A program made the position numbers and the translations under genes. Below, piece by piece: positions 1-7,519 of a stretch of DNA of 47,079 bases (the stretch's first letter is position 1; each line of letters opens with the position of its first letter). The stretch is from Gammaproteobacteria bacterium (GTDB lineage: Bacteria; Pseudomonadota; Gammaproteobacteria; S012-40): NCBI GenBank assembly GCA_027021445.1, contig JALUUH010000058.1, forward strand, positions 1 through 47,079, written 5' to 3'. The notes below the pieces were generated by a model. It saw only the letters and a list, made by a program, of their open reading frames with translations. It ran no database searches and was not told the origin of the DNA.

Positions 1-1905
1 TATTTTATCGCGAAAACTCCGCAGGACTTTCACTTGAGGCGAGAAGTAAGAGCCATACGCTGCGGTGGCAATAAAGCAGTTTTCTCGTTTTACAAAAGTA
101 TCTAAGCTTGCTCGATTGTTGTTAGTGTTGGAATCAAACTCTGATGCGCTGATTGTAGCGACCATTCGAATGGTCCTGTCTGCAAGTAATGCCCTTGGTT
201 GTGAAATGATAGAGATGACTGCCGAATCTCCAGGATTGATTCGGTCAACTTTGCAGGAAATATCTATTGGAGTTGGTTCGCAGCTGATTCCTGCGGTGGG
301 ATTTATTTCAAGAAAGGTAATGCCGCCAGGTCGGCGTGTGCCTTGTTCGTTGATTTCGACTTCTCCTTGGACATGGATTGTCAAACAGGTGGCATATAAA
401 CCGGAGTTTTCGTTATCACCAATGCTATTATTGCGTATTGTTAAAGTATATATGTTTTTATCGCCAACTGTTAACTGCGGTACGCTTGCGGAGAGAGAGA
501 TTCCGAGATCTACATCAACCGTAGTTGGAGTCAATAAAAAAAAATTTTCTAGCGCGTTTTCTGTTCCGCTTGCAATGATTTTATTGGGTGCGCTTGATTG
601 CGAAAGTCTTTCAGCATTGGTTAATAATAGTGAGGTTTCAGTTTGTGGGTTGGCGAGTAACCCATTAAGGTCTTGTGGTCCGCACTCGGGAGAGAAGAAC
701 ATTGCTCGAAAGTTGTTGTTATTTGTTCTCCAACTGCCGATTATTTCGTTGGGCCTTAAATCCATTAGACGACCATAACCGTCTTTGTTTACCGAGGCGG
801 CGACCGAGCTTTTAACGGAAGCCTTGGTGTTCTCAGTCGCAGTCTTAAGTGCCCAAATAATGGGTATTGGATTGCCATTAGCGTCGTTATGCCAGCCGGT
901 GATATTTTTGGCAGAAATATTTGTAATGGCATAATCGGTGTTTATCGAAGCATTTGTTGTAGAGTCCAATAGCTCAATGGGTGGTGCGAACTCGGTAGGT
1001 AAAACAGAGGGCCAGACATAGGGCTTAAATCCATTCGCTGAGGCGGTACAATTCGAGTTTTCACAGATCTCACCTACTATAATATTTAAGTTTTTTGAGA
1101 TAAATAAAGTACGTGCAATACGGCTTTTAGGTGGGCTGTTTTCTGTGGTGGTAGCGCCTATATCTATAACGATATAGTCAGTTTCAAACACTGTTTCGCT
1201 CGCATCCTCGTTCTCGATTTCTTGTTTTAACCAAACGATTGCGCGCTCAGTATTATCATGTCGAAAAGATGTGCCGTTAATATATTGATTATTATTAACA
1301 CCTAATGCGATGCTGCCGGTATCACATTCGAGAATTATTCCGTTCCTATCGCTATTAATATCGAATGACGAGTTGTCGCAATTATTAGTGCTAAGAGCGT
1401 GATCGATTAATGCTTGGGCGTTGTCCTCGTTGTAACATTCGGGAAAATCTAAGTCGGATATAGGTACTAGACCACCAATGCAGCGGTTAACAGTTCGGGT
1501 AAACGGAGGCAGTGGGTTTGCTCTGTAGCCGCTGTTACCTTGAACCCAATAGATGCCTTGCTTTAAGGTGGTTGTATCATCTTCGTACCAGCCCACAATT
1601 ATTTCGCCTTCTGAGTCTTGGTCGGAATCATTGATATCTGTCGCTGTGATGGACAAAGGCGTAGGTGTTTCGGTTAGAGCGGGCAATATTATAATATTAC
1701 TTTCAGTGTAATTTTCTGGGTCGTCTTCATCTGCGGGCCAGATGATAGCGTCACCATTTGCAGATTTTCCGACAATTTTACCTTGATTGTTTATGGCGTT
1801 CGCCTCTAGTAAATTAAGAGTTTTTACTGAGTAACGTGCAGCCAGCAGGCTGGTTGAGTTAATAAGAAAAAATGTGAAGATTAGAAAATAAAAATAGCGT
1901 TTCAT
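1..1905 (-). CDS. Secreted protein with HAF-like N-terminus, DUF11-like domain and CFI-box C-terminus (partial)
   Basis: The minus-strand frame starting at the ATG whose first base is 1905 stays open for 635 codons and runs off the left edge, so the 3' end is missing. I checked every in-frame triplet and found no stop. A signal peptide (MKRYFYFLIFTFFLINSTSLLAA) is followed by a segment resembling HAF extracellular repeats (YSVKTLNLLEANAINNQGKIVG is the type of phrase). Residues about 460-600 look like a DUF11/CARDB-type beta-sandwich (VDLGISLSAS, YTLTIRNNS). Cys610 opens a CFIATAAYGS motif, the CFI-box found near the C-terminus of many secreted or surface proteins, normally followed by a membrane segment, which here lies outside the window. 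Function unknown; surface exposure is inferred. The plus-strand open frame at 65-778 is its shadow. Confidence 0.85.
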   Translation of the reverse strand, partial: MKRYFYFLIFTFFLINSTSLLAARYSVKTLNLLEANAINNQGKIVGKSANGDAIIWPADEDDPENYTESNIIILPALTETPTPLSITATDINDSDQDSEGEIIVGWYEDDTTTLKQGIYWVQGNSGYRANPLPPFTRTVNRCIGGLVPISDLDFPECYNEDNAQALIDHALSTNNCDNSSFDINSDRNGIILECDTGSIALGVNNNQYINGTSFRHDNTERAIVWLKQEIENEDASETVFETDYIVIDIGATTTENSPPKSRIARTLFISKNLNIIVGEICENSNCTASANGFKPYVWPSVLPTEFAPPIELLDSTTNASINTDYAITNISAKNITGWHNDANGNPIPIIWALKTATENTKASVKSSVAASVNKDGYGRLMDLRPNEIIGSWRTNNNNFRAMFFSPECGPQDLNGLLANPQTETSLLLTNAERLSQSSAPNKIIASGTENALENFFLLTPTTVDVDLGISLSASVPQLTVGDKNIYTLTIRNNSIGDNENSGLYATCLTIHVQGEVEINEQGTRRPGGITFLEINPTAGISCEPTPIDISCKVDRINPGDSAVISIISQPRALLADRTIRMVATISASEFDSNTNNNRASLDTFVKRENCFIATAAYGSYFSPQVKVLRSFRDKI

Positions 1906-2082
1906 TGAGTGTATGGTTTCCAGTCGTTAATATTAGTCGCTTACACGACTTTTGACATATGTTAGGTTTATGGGCGGCATGATAAGTTCCTGGTAGTTTA
2001 TAAAATATTTAATAATATTCGTAATTTATATCAAGTTAAACAATAAAATTGATGATTTGTGATGAGGATCACGGAATCAGGC
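1906..2082. other. Intergenic stretch, no gene seen
   Basis: This AT-rich spacer lies upstream of the minus-strand CFI-box gene and before the dispersed repeat at 2083. It should hold the CFI-box gene promoter, but I could not assign -35/-10 boxes with confidence. With the repeat element it makes up the 1906-2281 gene-free gap. Confidence 0.5.
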
Positions 2083-2285
2083 TTGTTCGCAGTAGGTCAG
2101 TCTGTTCTCGGATGAGCTCCAGGAGCCTGTCCGAGAACAGCGATCGTCACGAGGGCAAGCCATTTTGAGTCTGATTTTTCGACTCAATGAGGCTAATATT
2201 GAGCATATTTAACGAATTTAATCGGAAAATCGGGCCACAATGGATTGTTCGCAGTAGGTCAGTTTGTTCTCGGACAGGCTCCTAG
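2083..2285. repeat. Composite dispersed repeat (MITE/REP-like)
   Basis: Two direct copies of a ~35-bp unit (core TTCGCAGTAGGTCAG then TGTTCTCGGA) start at 2083 and 2245. In the first copy, TGTTCTCGGATGAGCTCC (2103-2120) faces its near-perfect inverted complement at 2122-2139 across one base. A second hairpin with TTGAGTC/GACTCAA arms sits at about 2159-2193. The last copy ends in GGCTCCTAG at 2285, and its CTA (2282-2284) supplies the stop codon of the minus-strand DUF3530 gene. Degenerate relatives occur near 3252, 18591, 25800 and 43505. No ORF is inside, so any mobility would need a transposase in trans. Confidence 0.75.
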
Positions 2286-3154
2286 TTGGAGTGAATAGAG
2301 AGCCACGTTCGTATTTTTTTTACCGCTTCACTAGTCGGTGTTTGTAGGTCGTAGTCGCTATTGCTTAGGGTGATTTGGCGATACCCTAGATTTCCCGTTT
2401 TGTTAAATGCTAACTCTGCAACTTTTGAGGTAAGTGTTTGTTTTGTTTGTTGTTTGTTAATGCCCGCAAGATGTGCGCTATTGGCACGTTGGTTAGCTGC
2501 CGCTGCGGCTAAAGAATTGCTCAGGCGGCCGTGAATATCTAATAATGGGATTTGAATGAGTTCTAAATTTTTGTTGATATCAGGCCAGTGAGACGATAAT
2601 GCTTGGTGGCGGAAACTGATTCCCACAAATGCTGATATTTGCTGACTAGAAGTATTATGCGTGCTGAGATATAAGGCTGCTATATTTGCGGAATGGCCAT
2701 GCGCGAGAAGCACAATGTTTTCTGTGTTTATGGATGTGTAGTAATCAATGGCAGCATTTATACGCTGAGTGATTTCTTTCGGTAAGTCTATAAAAAAGAC
2801 TGAATCTTGATTGTGAGAACTCGTTGGAGGTTGTAATGTAAGAACTTGCCAGCCATTTTGGGTGAGTTCTGTCCGCAGAGGACGAATTAATGATGGCCAG
2901 TCTACATGCAAATTAATATTTGGGAGTATAATAACCCCTCCTTTTAGAGGGTGTGATATGTTAGGCTCATAGAGTGAAAATGACCTTCTATTGTTATCGG
3001 TTTCCAGCCACAAATGTTTGCTTTTATTTATAAATGGCAGAATGCTATCAGTCATTTCCTTTTCCTGCCATAGGTCATATGCATTGGTGCTGCCAGGGAA
3101 TAGCGAAAAAAATAGCACAATAATGAGGCCCAGTTTTTCGAGTTTTTGCGTCAT
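2282..3154 (-). CDS. DUF3530 family alpha/beta-hydrolase-like protein
   Basis: A 290-aa secreted protein whose signal peptide (LGLIIVLFFSLFPGSTNA) precedes a DUF3530-like region. Features typical of that family are a beta-strand plus turn (GGVIILPNINLH), the phrase GWQVLTLQPP, and a nucleophile-elbow-like LLAHGHSAN around residues 150-158. The serine in HGHSAN could be catalytic, but no substrate is known for the family. It sits upstream of and divergent from rpe. Repeats lie at both its 3' end and in its 5' flank, and the 3' repeat provides its TAG stop. Family assignment is by pattern recognition; the enzymatic role is unproven. Confidence 0.8.
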   Translation of the reverse strand: MTQKLEKLGLIIVLFFSLFPGSTNAYDLWQEKEMTDSILPFINKSKHLWLETDNNRRSFSLYEPNISHPLKGGVIILPNINLHVDWPSLIRPLRTELTQNGWQVLTLQPPTSSHNQDSVFFIDLPKEITQRINAAIDYYTSINTENIVLLAHGHSANIAALYLSTHNTSSQQISAFVGISFRHQALSSHWPDINKNLELIQIPLLDIHGRLSNSLAAAAANQRANSAHLAGINKQQTKQTLTSKVAELAFNKTGNLGYRQITLSNSDYDLQTPTSEAVKKIRTWLSIHSN

Positions 3155-3251
3155 TGTGTTTCCCTGGTGTATGCCGGTAAATTAGTTCGTAACAGCGATT
3201 TTTCTAAAGCAAGGTTGTGGTTTTGTGTAAGGATCTTTAATATGCGTCCTT

Positions 3252-3287
3252 TTTTCGCAGGTCAGTCTGTTCTCAGGCAGCCTCCTA
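3252..3287 (+). repeat. Dispersed repeat copy upstream of rpe
   Basis: TTCGCAGGTCAGTCTGTTCTC followed by AGGCAGCCTCCTAG is a slightly shortened relative of the units at 2083 and 2245, in the same orientation. It ends about 50 bp before the rpe start codon. Confidence 0.65.
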
Positions 3288-3338
3288 GTTTTAATTGCTG
3301 TTATTTTTGACACTGTTCATTGAAAAGAGGCCAAAGTC

Positions 3339-4007
3339 ATGCCAAATTACCTGATAGCTCCATCAATTCTTTCTGCAGATTTTGCACGCCTAGGCGAAGA
3401 AGTCGACAATGTATTGGCTTGTGGCGCGGATATTGTCCATTTTGATGTAATGGATAATCACTACGTTCCAAATTTGACGATTGGTCCGCTAGTTTGTGAA
3501 GCGCTAAGAAAGCATGGGGTTACAGCAGATATCGATGTACATCTAATGGTGAAGCCCGTAGATCGCATTATTCCGGATTTTGCTAAAGCCGGTGCTAGCT
3601 ACATCACTTTTCATCCTGAGGCTTCCGAACACGTTGATCGTAGCTTGCAATTGATTCAAAACGAAGGTTGCAAATCAGGACTGGTGTTTAATCCTGCTAC
3701 GCCATTAGACGTGCTCAATTATGTTATTGATAAGGTTGATATGGTGTTGCTAATGTCCGTCAACCCCGGTTTTGGTGGCCAAAGCTTTATACCCTCAACC
3801 TTGGATAAGCTCAGGCAGGCGCGCAAAATTATCGATGAGTCTGGGCGTAATATTCGTTTGGAAATTGATGGTGGTGTTAAGGTGGATAATATTCGAGAAA
3901 TCGCTGAAGCAGGTGCTGATACTTTTGTGGCCGGTTCTGCAATATTTAATACCAGTGATTATCGTGCAACTATTGACGCAATGCGTGCTGAATTGGCAAA
4001 AGCCTAA
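3339..4007 (+). CDS. rpe: Ribulose-phosphate 3-epimerase
   Basis: A 222-aa cytoplasmic TIM-barrel enzyme that interconverts D-ribulose 5-phosphate and D-xylulose 5-phosphate in the pentose phosphate and Calvin pathways. The sequence shows all family signatures: [15 protein letters not shown] at the N-terminus, [18 protein letters not shown] with the metal-site His/Asp, DVHLMV, the phosphate-binding [17 protein letters not shown] with the catalytic Asp, and VAGSAIF. Length is typical. An AAGAGG Shine-Dalgarno lies just upstream of the ATG. A repeat copy separates it from the divergent DUF3530 gene. Confidence 0.97.
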   Translation: MPNYLIAPSILSADFARLGEEVDNVLACGADIVHFDVMDNHYVPNLTIGPLVCEALRKHGVTADIDVHLMVKPVDRIIPDFAKAGASYITFHPEASEHVDRSLQLIQNEGCKSGLVFNPATPLDVLNYVIDKVDMVLLMSVNPGFGGQSFIPSTLDKLRQARKIIDESGRNIRLEIDGGVKVDNIREIAEAGADTFVAGSAIFNTSDYRATIDAMRAELAKA

Positions 4008-4091
4008 AGTCTCTATTAGCTTCCGCTAGATATAACAATGAGAGGGAGAGCGGGTCTTCGTTTTACGGAGGGCGTTTGCTCGCACTGTAGG

Positions 4092-5138
4092 ATGATTTTT
4101 TTATTTCTTACTCTTTTAGTTTTTGCTGTGCTCTTGCAGGGTTGTAGTTTAAATCCTATTGAAAATAATTTTTCTCATTTGCGCTGGCCGGAGCCACCGG
4201 CTAAAGCTCGAGTAAGCTATCAAGGATTTATTCGTTCGTCAGCTGATCTGAAATTGGAGCGGCCGAATGAATGGATGGAAATGTTGACGGGGATTTCTGC
4301 TAGCGATAAAACAGCTCGCGTCTTTGCTAAGCCTTATGATGTGGCTGCTAAAAAAGGCTATGTGATTCTTTCAGATACGCGCAAGAAAACAGTTCATGTT
4401 TTTGATTTTTTTCGAAAAAAAATATTTCCTATTGGTTGGCGAAATGAAGGTCGGTTGGTTTTTCCGTTAGGTGTGGCAATCGATGATCAGTTACAATTTT
4501 TTGTAGCGGACTCAGCTAGTCAGCGAGTGGTTGTTTATGATAAGCAAGGACATTTTCTAAGAGTGATTGGTGAAGGGGCAGAGTTCTCTCATTTAATTGA
4601 TGTGGCAGTGCAGCCTAAAACGAATAAGGTCTTTTTATTAGATCGAGGTGGGATTGACTCGACAGCTCATCGTATCGCTATTTTTTCTAAAGAAGGTGTG
4701 TTTGAAAGATATTTAGGAGAGCGTGGCCATCGTAAGGGGCTTTTTAACCACCCTAATCAACTGGCGTTTTCGCGTAAAGGAGATCTTTATGTGCTCGATG
4801 CTGGCAATTTTAGAGTTCAGGTTTTTAGTCCTGATCTACAATTGTTGCGAGTTTGGGGGCAGCAGGGTGATCGCTACGGAGATCTTGCGCGGCCTCGAGG
4901 TTTAGCGGTTAGTGACAATGATATCATTTTGGTTTCTGATGCGGCGTTTCAAAAGTTGTTGTTATTTGATGCGCAAGGTCGGTTGTTATTAAATGTTGGC
5001 AATCCTGGTGCAAATAAAGTGGGATTATTTGCGTTGCCTGGGGGGGTTGCAATTGATGAGAAAAACAACATTTTTTTTATTGATCAAGTTTTGGGCAGGG
5101 TCGAGGTGTTGAAATTACTCACTGATGCAAGTGATTGA
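4092..5138 (+). CDS. NHL-repeat beta-propeller lipoprotein 1
   Basis: A predicted lipoprotein with a six-bladed NHL propeller. The ATG at 4092 is preferred because it begins directly with a signal peptide ending in lipobox LLQGC; an in-frame ATG at 4038 would add 18 polar residues. Repeated blade phrases are visible: PYDVAAKKGYVILSDTR, PLGVAIDDQLQFFVADSA, PNQLAFSRKGDLYVLDAGNFRVQVF, PRGLAVSDNDIILVSDAA and PGGVAIDEKNNIFFID. NHL propellers usually mediate protein contacts. It is the first of three related lipoproteins in the cytochrome locus (others at 13478 and 14524) and lies 234 bp before the tetraheme gene. An assembly or docking role at the envelope is inferred. Confidence 0.85.
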   Translation: MIFLFLTLLVFAVLLQGCSLNPIENNFSHLRWPEPPAKARVSYQGFIRSSADLKLERPNEWMEMLTGISASDKTARVFAKPYDVAAKKGYVILSDTRKKTVHVFDFFRKKIFPIGWRNEGRLVFPLGVAIDDQLQFFVADSASQRVVVYDKQGHFLRVIGEGAEFSHLIDVAVQPKTNKVFLLDRGGIDSTAHRIAIFSKEGVFERYLGERGHRKGLFNHPNQLAFSRKGDLYVLDAGNFRVQVFSPDLQLLRVWGQQGDRYGDLARPRGLAVSDNDIILVSDAAFQKLLLFDAQGRLLLNVGNPGANKVGLFALPGGVAIDEKNNIFFIDQVLGRVEVLKLLTDASD

Positions 5139-5308
5139 GAAGGTAGATACAAAATTCATTATTTGCATTTCTTGGATTGTGCTGGAATGGCGTTTTGGTC
5201 TTGCCAACCATTAGTTTGTCGTCTAGAGTACAGTCTCTTGTTATACCCATAAATTTTTCAGTGGGTCAAGCAATCGAATTCTGAATAGGTAGTCGATTAA
5301 TCAATAAT

Positions 5309-5330
5309 CACGAATGAGAGAGCATTCGTG
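5309..5330. promoter_or_regulatory. Perfect inverted repeat upstream of the tetraheme gene
   Basis: CACGAATG-agagag-CATTCGTG is a perfect 8-bp inverted repeat with a 6-bp spacer, 42 bp before the chosen start of the tetraheme cytochrome gene. It could be an operator or an mRNA hairpin in the leader; there is no T-tract, so it is not a canonical terminator. Confidence 0.5.
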
Positions 5331-5361
5331 AATGGGGATTTTAAAATCAATATAGATTGCC

Positions 5362-5377
5362 AAGGGGGAGGAATGAG
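5362..5377 (+). promoter_or_regulatory. G-rich Shine-Dalgarno/start region, duplicated at 7440
   Basis: The 16-mer AAGGGGGAGGAATGAG contains the ATG (5373-5375) used as the tetraheme start, and decides that start because the next ATG would cut off the signal peptide. The same 16-mer recurs exactly at 7440-7455. AAGG lies 7 nt before the ATG; the GGAGG core is unusually close (1 nt). Confidence 0.6.
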
Positions 5378-6254
5378 AGAAAGCCATTTTGGTTTTTCTG
5401 GGTTAGTCTGGCTCACTGCGATTTTCGCAAGTATGTTTGGTATGAGTCCTGTGATGGCAGGTATTGCCGAATCCGTACACAACTTGGGCGTTACGGGTGC
5501 AGGGCCTAGTGCAAACGGTGGTAATAGAAATCAATTTACCGGTACTGCCGAAATATGTGTGTTCTGCCATACTCCTCATGGCGGTGACGCTAGTGCAGCC
5601 GTTCCATTGTGGAATAGACAATTAAATAATCCCGCGAATTATTCGACCTATGATCAGCTGGGAACATCTACTTTGGACGCGCAGGTCGCGGTAAACGTTG
5701 GTTCTGTGTCAATTGGTTGTTTATCTTGTCACGATGGCACGATGGCTATTGATAGCATGATTAATGAGCCTGGTTCGGGTGCGGATAATCCAGGTTTTAG
5801 CGCGGGCGTATGGTCTGGTGATGACATATTTGGTGCCGAGGATGGTCGTTTACGATCTGATATCGTGCAAAATTTAGGAGAGGATTTAACCAACGACCAC
5901 CCGATAGGAATGCAATATGGAGGTGGTGGAATATCGGCTTCAGCGCCGATTTTAGCTCAAGGGGATACCCGGGATGCTGATTTTGCACCCGTGCAGTTTA
6001 AAATTAAAGACGGTAGATATCTTTGGTGGGTCGATAGAGATTGGCGCATCGGTGGTGATGGCGAAAGAACAAAACAAGATGTTATCCTGTATACACGTGA
6101 CGCGAGTAATGGTTACTCTGGTCAGGCAGAACAAGAGCCTTTTGTCGAGTGTGGGAGTTGTCATGATCCACATGAAACAGTGAACCCCACATTCCTGCGC
6201 ATAAGTAATACCGAAACCCCTAGTGGTTTGTGTTTGACCTGTCATGTTAAGTAG
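5373..6254 (+). CDS. OmcE-like tetraheme c-type cytochrome (doubled CxxCH family)
   Basis: A 293-aa exported cytochrome with four CxxCH heme sites, at Cys62 (CVFCHTPHGG), Cys116 (CLSCHDG), Cys260 (CGSCHDPH) and Cys287 (CLTCHVK), and a signal peptide ending near SPVMAG. The order EICVFCHTPHGG, PLWNR, CLSCHDGTMA, NDHPIG, ECGSCHDPH, LCLTCH is the pattern of the tetraheme family that includes the Geobacter filament cytochrome OmcE. In that family, histidines outside the CxxCH motifs act as distal ligands, some across subunits. The start at 5373 follows the G-rich Shine-Dalgarno; an upstream GTG at 5328 gives a poorer N-terminus. Filament formation here is inference; a soluble multiheme cytochrome is the alternative. 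Confidence 0.85.
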   Translation: MRESHFGFSGLVWLTAIFASMFGMSPVMAGIAESVHNLGVTGAGPSANGGNRNQFTGTAEICVFCHTPHGGDASAAVPLWNRQLNNPANYSTYDQLGTSTLDAQVAVNVGSVSIGCLSCHDGTMAIDSMINEPGSGADNPGFSAGVWSGDDIFGAEDGRLRSDIVQNLGEDLTNDHPIGMQYGGGGISASAPILAQGDTRDADFAPVQFKIKDGRYLWWVDRDWRIGGDGERTKQDVILYTRDASNGYSGQAEQEPFVECGSCHDPHETVNPTFLRISNTETPSGLCLTCHVK

Positions 6255-6320
6255 AGACCTTTGCGCGATCCCCGTCTTTCGTTTTAGCGGCGTTCATCCA
6301 TAGGGGGCAGCTGAGGAATA

Positions 6321-7355
6321 ATGATCTCAATAATGCGTTTAAGTCTGAGCTTACGTCTTTTTTTGGGCATTTTGATTTTTAGCGTGTTCTTCCCTGTGTA
6401 TTCTTCTACTGCGGCGGAAGTTGGCTTAGAAGAAGCTAAGAAACAAGAATCAAGCTTCAATGCGAATGTGAAAGGCCACGACTACTACGCGATGGTTGAT
6501 GGCGAAAAGATTTCAGTGCAGGCATTTCAAGCAGCATTTCAAGCAGGAGCGCGAAAACGTTTTTACCATGGAAAAATACCCGAGGAGGAATTAAGTGCTT
6601 TTCGTAAGGAAGTATCTGATACTTTGATTGATCGTGTGTTGTTGGTAAAGGAAGCGAAGAGACGCGGAATTAAAGCGGATAAAAATTCGGTAGATGAGCA
6701 ACTAAAACAATATGAAAAACGTTACTCGACCAGCAAAGACTGGAATAAATTTAAGGATCAGATATTAGCAGGATTGAGAGCTGCGATTGAAGAGGAAAAT
6801 ATGCTTCAGCAGTTACAAGACAGTGTTCGTTCAGTACCCGAGCCGCGGTCGCATGAAGTAGAGAATTACTACAATACGCATAACGAGTTATTTATCACGC
6901 CCGAGCGTAAACGGGTGTCGTTGATTTTGTTAAAGGTTGCTCCTTCATCGACGGGTGATGTGTGGCAGGCAGCGCATGAAGAGGCGCAGCGTATAGTGGA
7001 CAAACTGCGTAACGGGGGTGATTTTGCTGAGTTAGCAAGAATTCATTCGGGCGATGAAACGGCTATGCGAGGTGGGGATATGGGCTTTTTACATCAAGGA
7101 ATGTTGGCCCCAATTGCTGAAAATGTTTTGCATAACATGCAAGAGGCGGATATTTCAGACCCAGTGTCGTTGTTAAAAGGCGTGGCCATTTTTAAATTAG
7201 AAGAAAAACAAGCTAATGTTTTAAATAAATATGCCCAGGTAAAAGAGCGGGCTAAACAATTGTTGATGAGAGAATTAGCGAATACGGCAAGCGAAGAATT
7301 GCTTTTGAATCTTCGTCAGAATGCTGAGATTAAATTAAATGTCGCAAACTTATAA
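6321..7355 (+). CDS. Parvulin-type (PpiC/SurA-like) peptidyl-prolyl cis-trans isomerase
   Basis: A 344-aa exported protein with signal peptide (FLGILIFSVFFPVYSSTAA), a SurA_N-like helical chaperone segment at about residues 55-165, and a rotamase domain at about 185-295. Rotamase hallmarks are RKRVSLILLKV, DFAELARIHSGDETAMRGGDMGFLHQGML and the closing AIFKLEEKQ. Such enzymes isomerise X-Pro bonds and hold unfolded outer-membrane or exported proteins in the periplasm. The GAGG Shine-Dalgarno lies 4 nt before the ATG. It sits between the tetraheme cytochrome and the barrel gene, as in Geobacter-type cytochrome filament loci, so a dedicated chaperone for one of them is the likely role. Confidence 0.9.
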   Translation: MISIMRLSLSLRLFLGILIFSVFFPVYSSTAAEVGLEEAKKQESSFNANVKGHDYYAMVDGEKISVQAFQAAFQAGARKRFYHGKIPEEELSAFRKEVSDTLIDRVLLVKEAKRRGIKADKNSVDEQLKQYEKRYSTSKDWNKFKDQILAGLRAAIEEENMLQQLQDSVRSVPEPRSHEVENYYNTHNELFITPERKRVSLILLKVAPSSTGDVWQAAHEEAQRIVDKLRNGGDFAELARIHSGDETAMRGGDMGFLHQGMLAPIAENVLHNMQEADISDPVSLLKGVAIFKLEEKQANVLNKYAQVKERAKQLLMRELANTASEELLLNLRQNAEIKLNVANL

Positions 7356-7439
7356 AGTGGTCATTAAATAATATTAAGAAGTAACTGTATCGCTGATTAC
7401 TGGGTGCGCAGATTTAATACATGAAAATTATTTTCAAAT

Positions 7440-7519
7440 AAGGGGGAGGAATGAGGCTTGGGGAGGCTTTGGTTTTCAAGTGGGTATTAGTGGATCAAAT
7501 TAGTGTAATAGGAATTTGA
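7440..7519 (+). promoter_or_regulatory. Duplicated G-rich start region with 22-codon leader ORF
   Basis: The exact 16-mer seen at 5362 opens a short ORF (ATG 7451, stop TGA 7517-7519, product begins MRLGEALVFKWVLV). Its stop overlaps the TTG start candidate of the barrel gene (TTGA at 7516-7519), an arrangement typical of translational coupling. It may be a leader peptide or the remnant of a duplicated 5' region. Whether it is translated is unknown. Confidence 0.4.

Noticed and set aside
65-778. Plus-strand open frame of 237 codons
   Set aside because: It lies opposite the continuous minus-strand CFI-box gene, has no signal or domain, and the minus frame carries clear motifs to the edge.
3772-4029. 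85-codon frame inside rpe
   Set aside because: Shadow of rpe in another frame; no ribosome site and no protein-like features.
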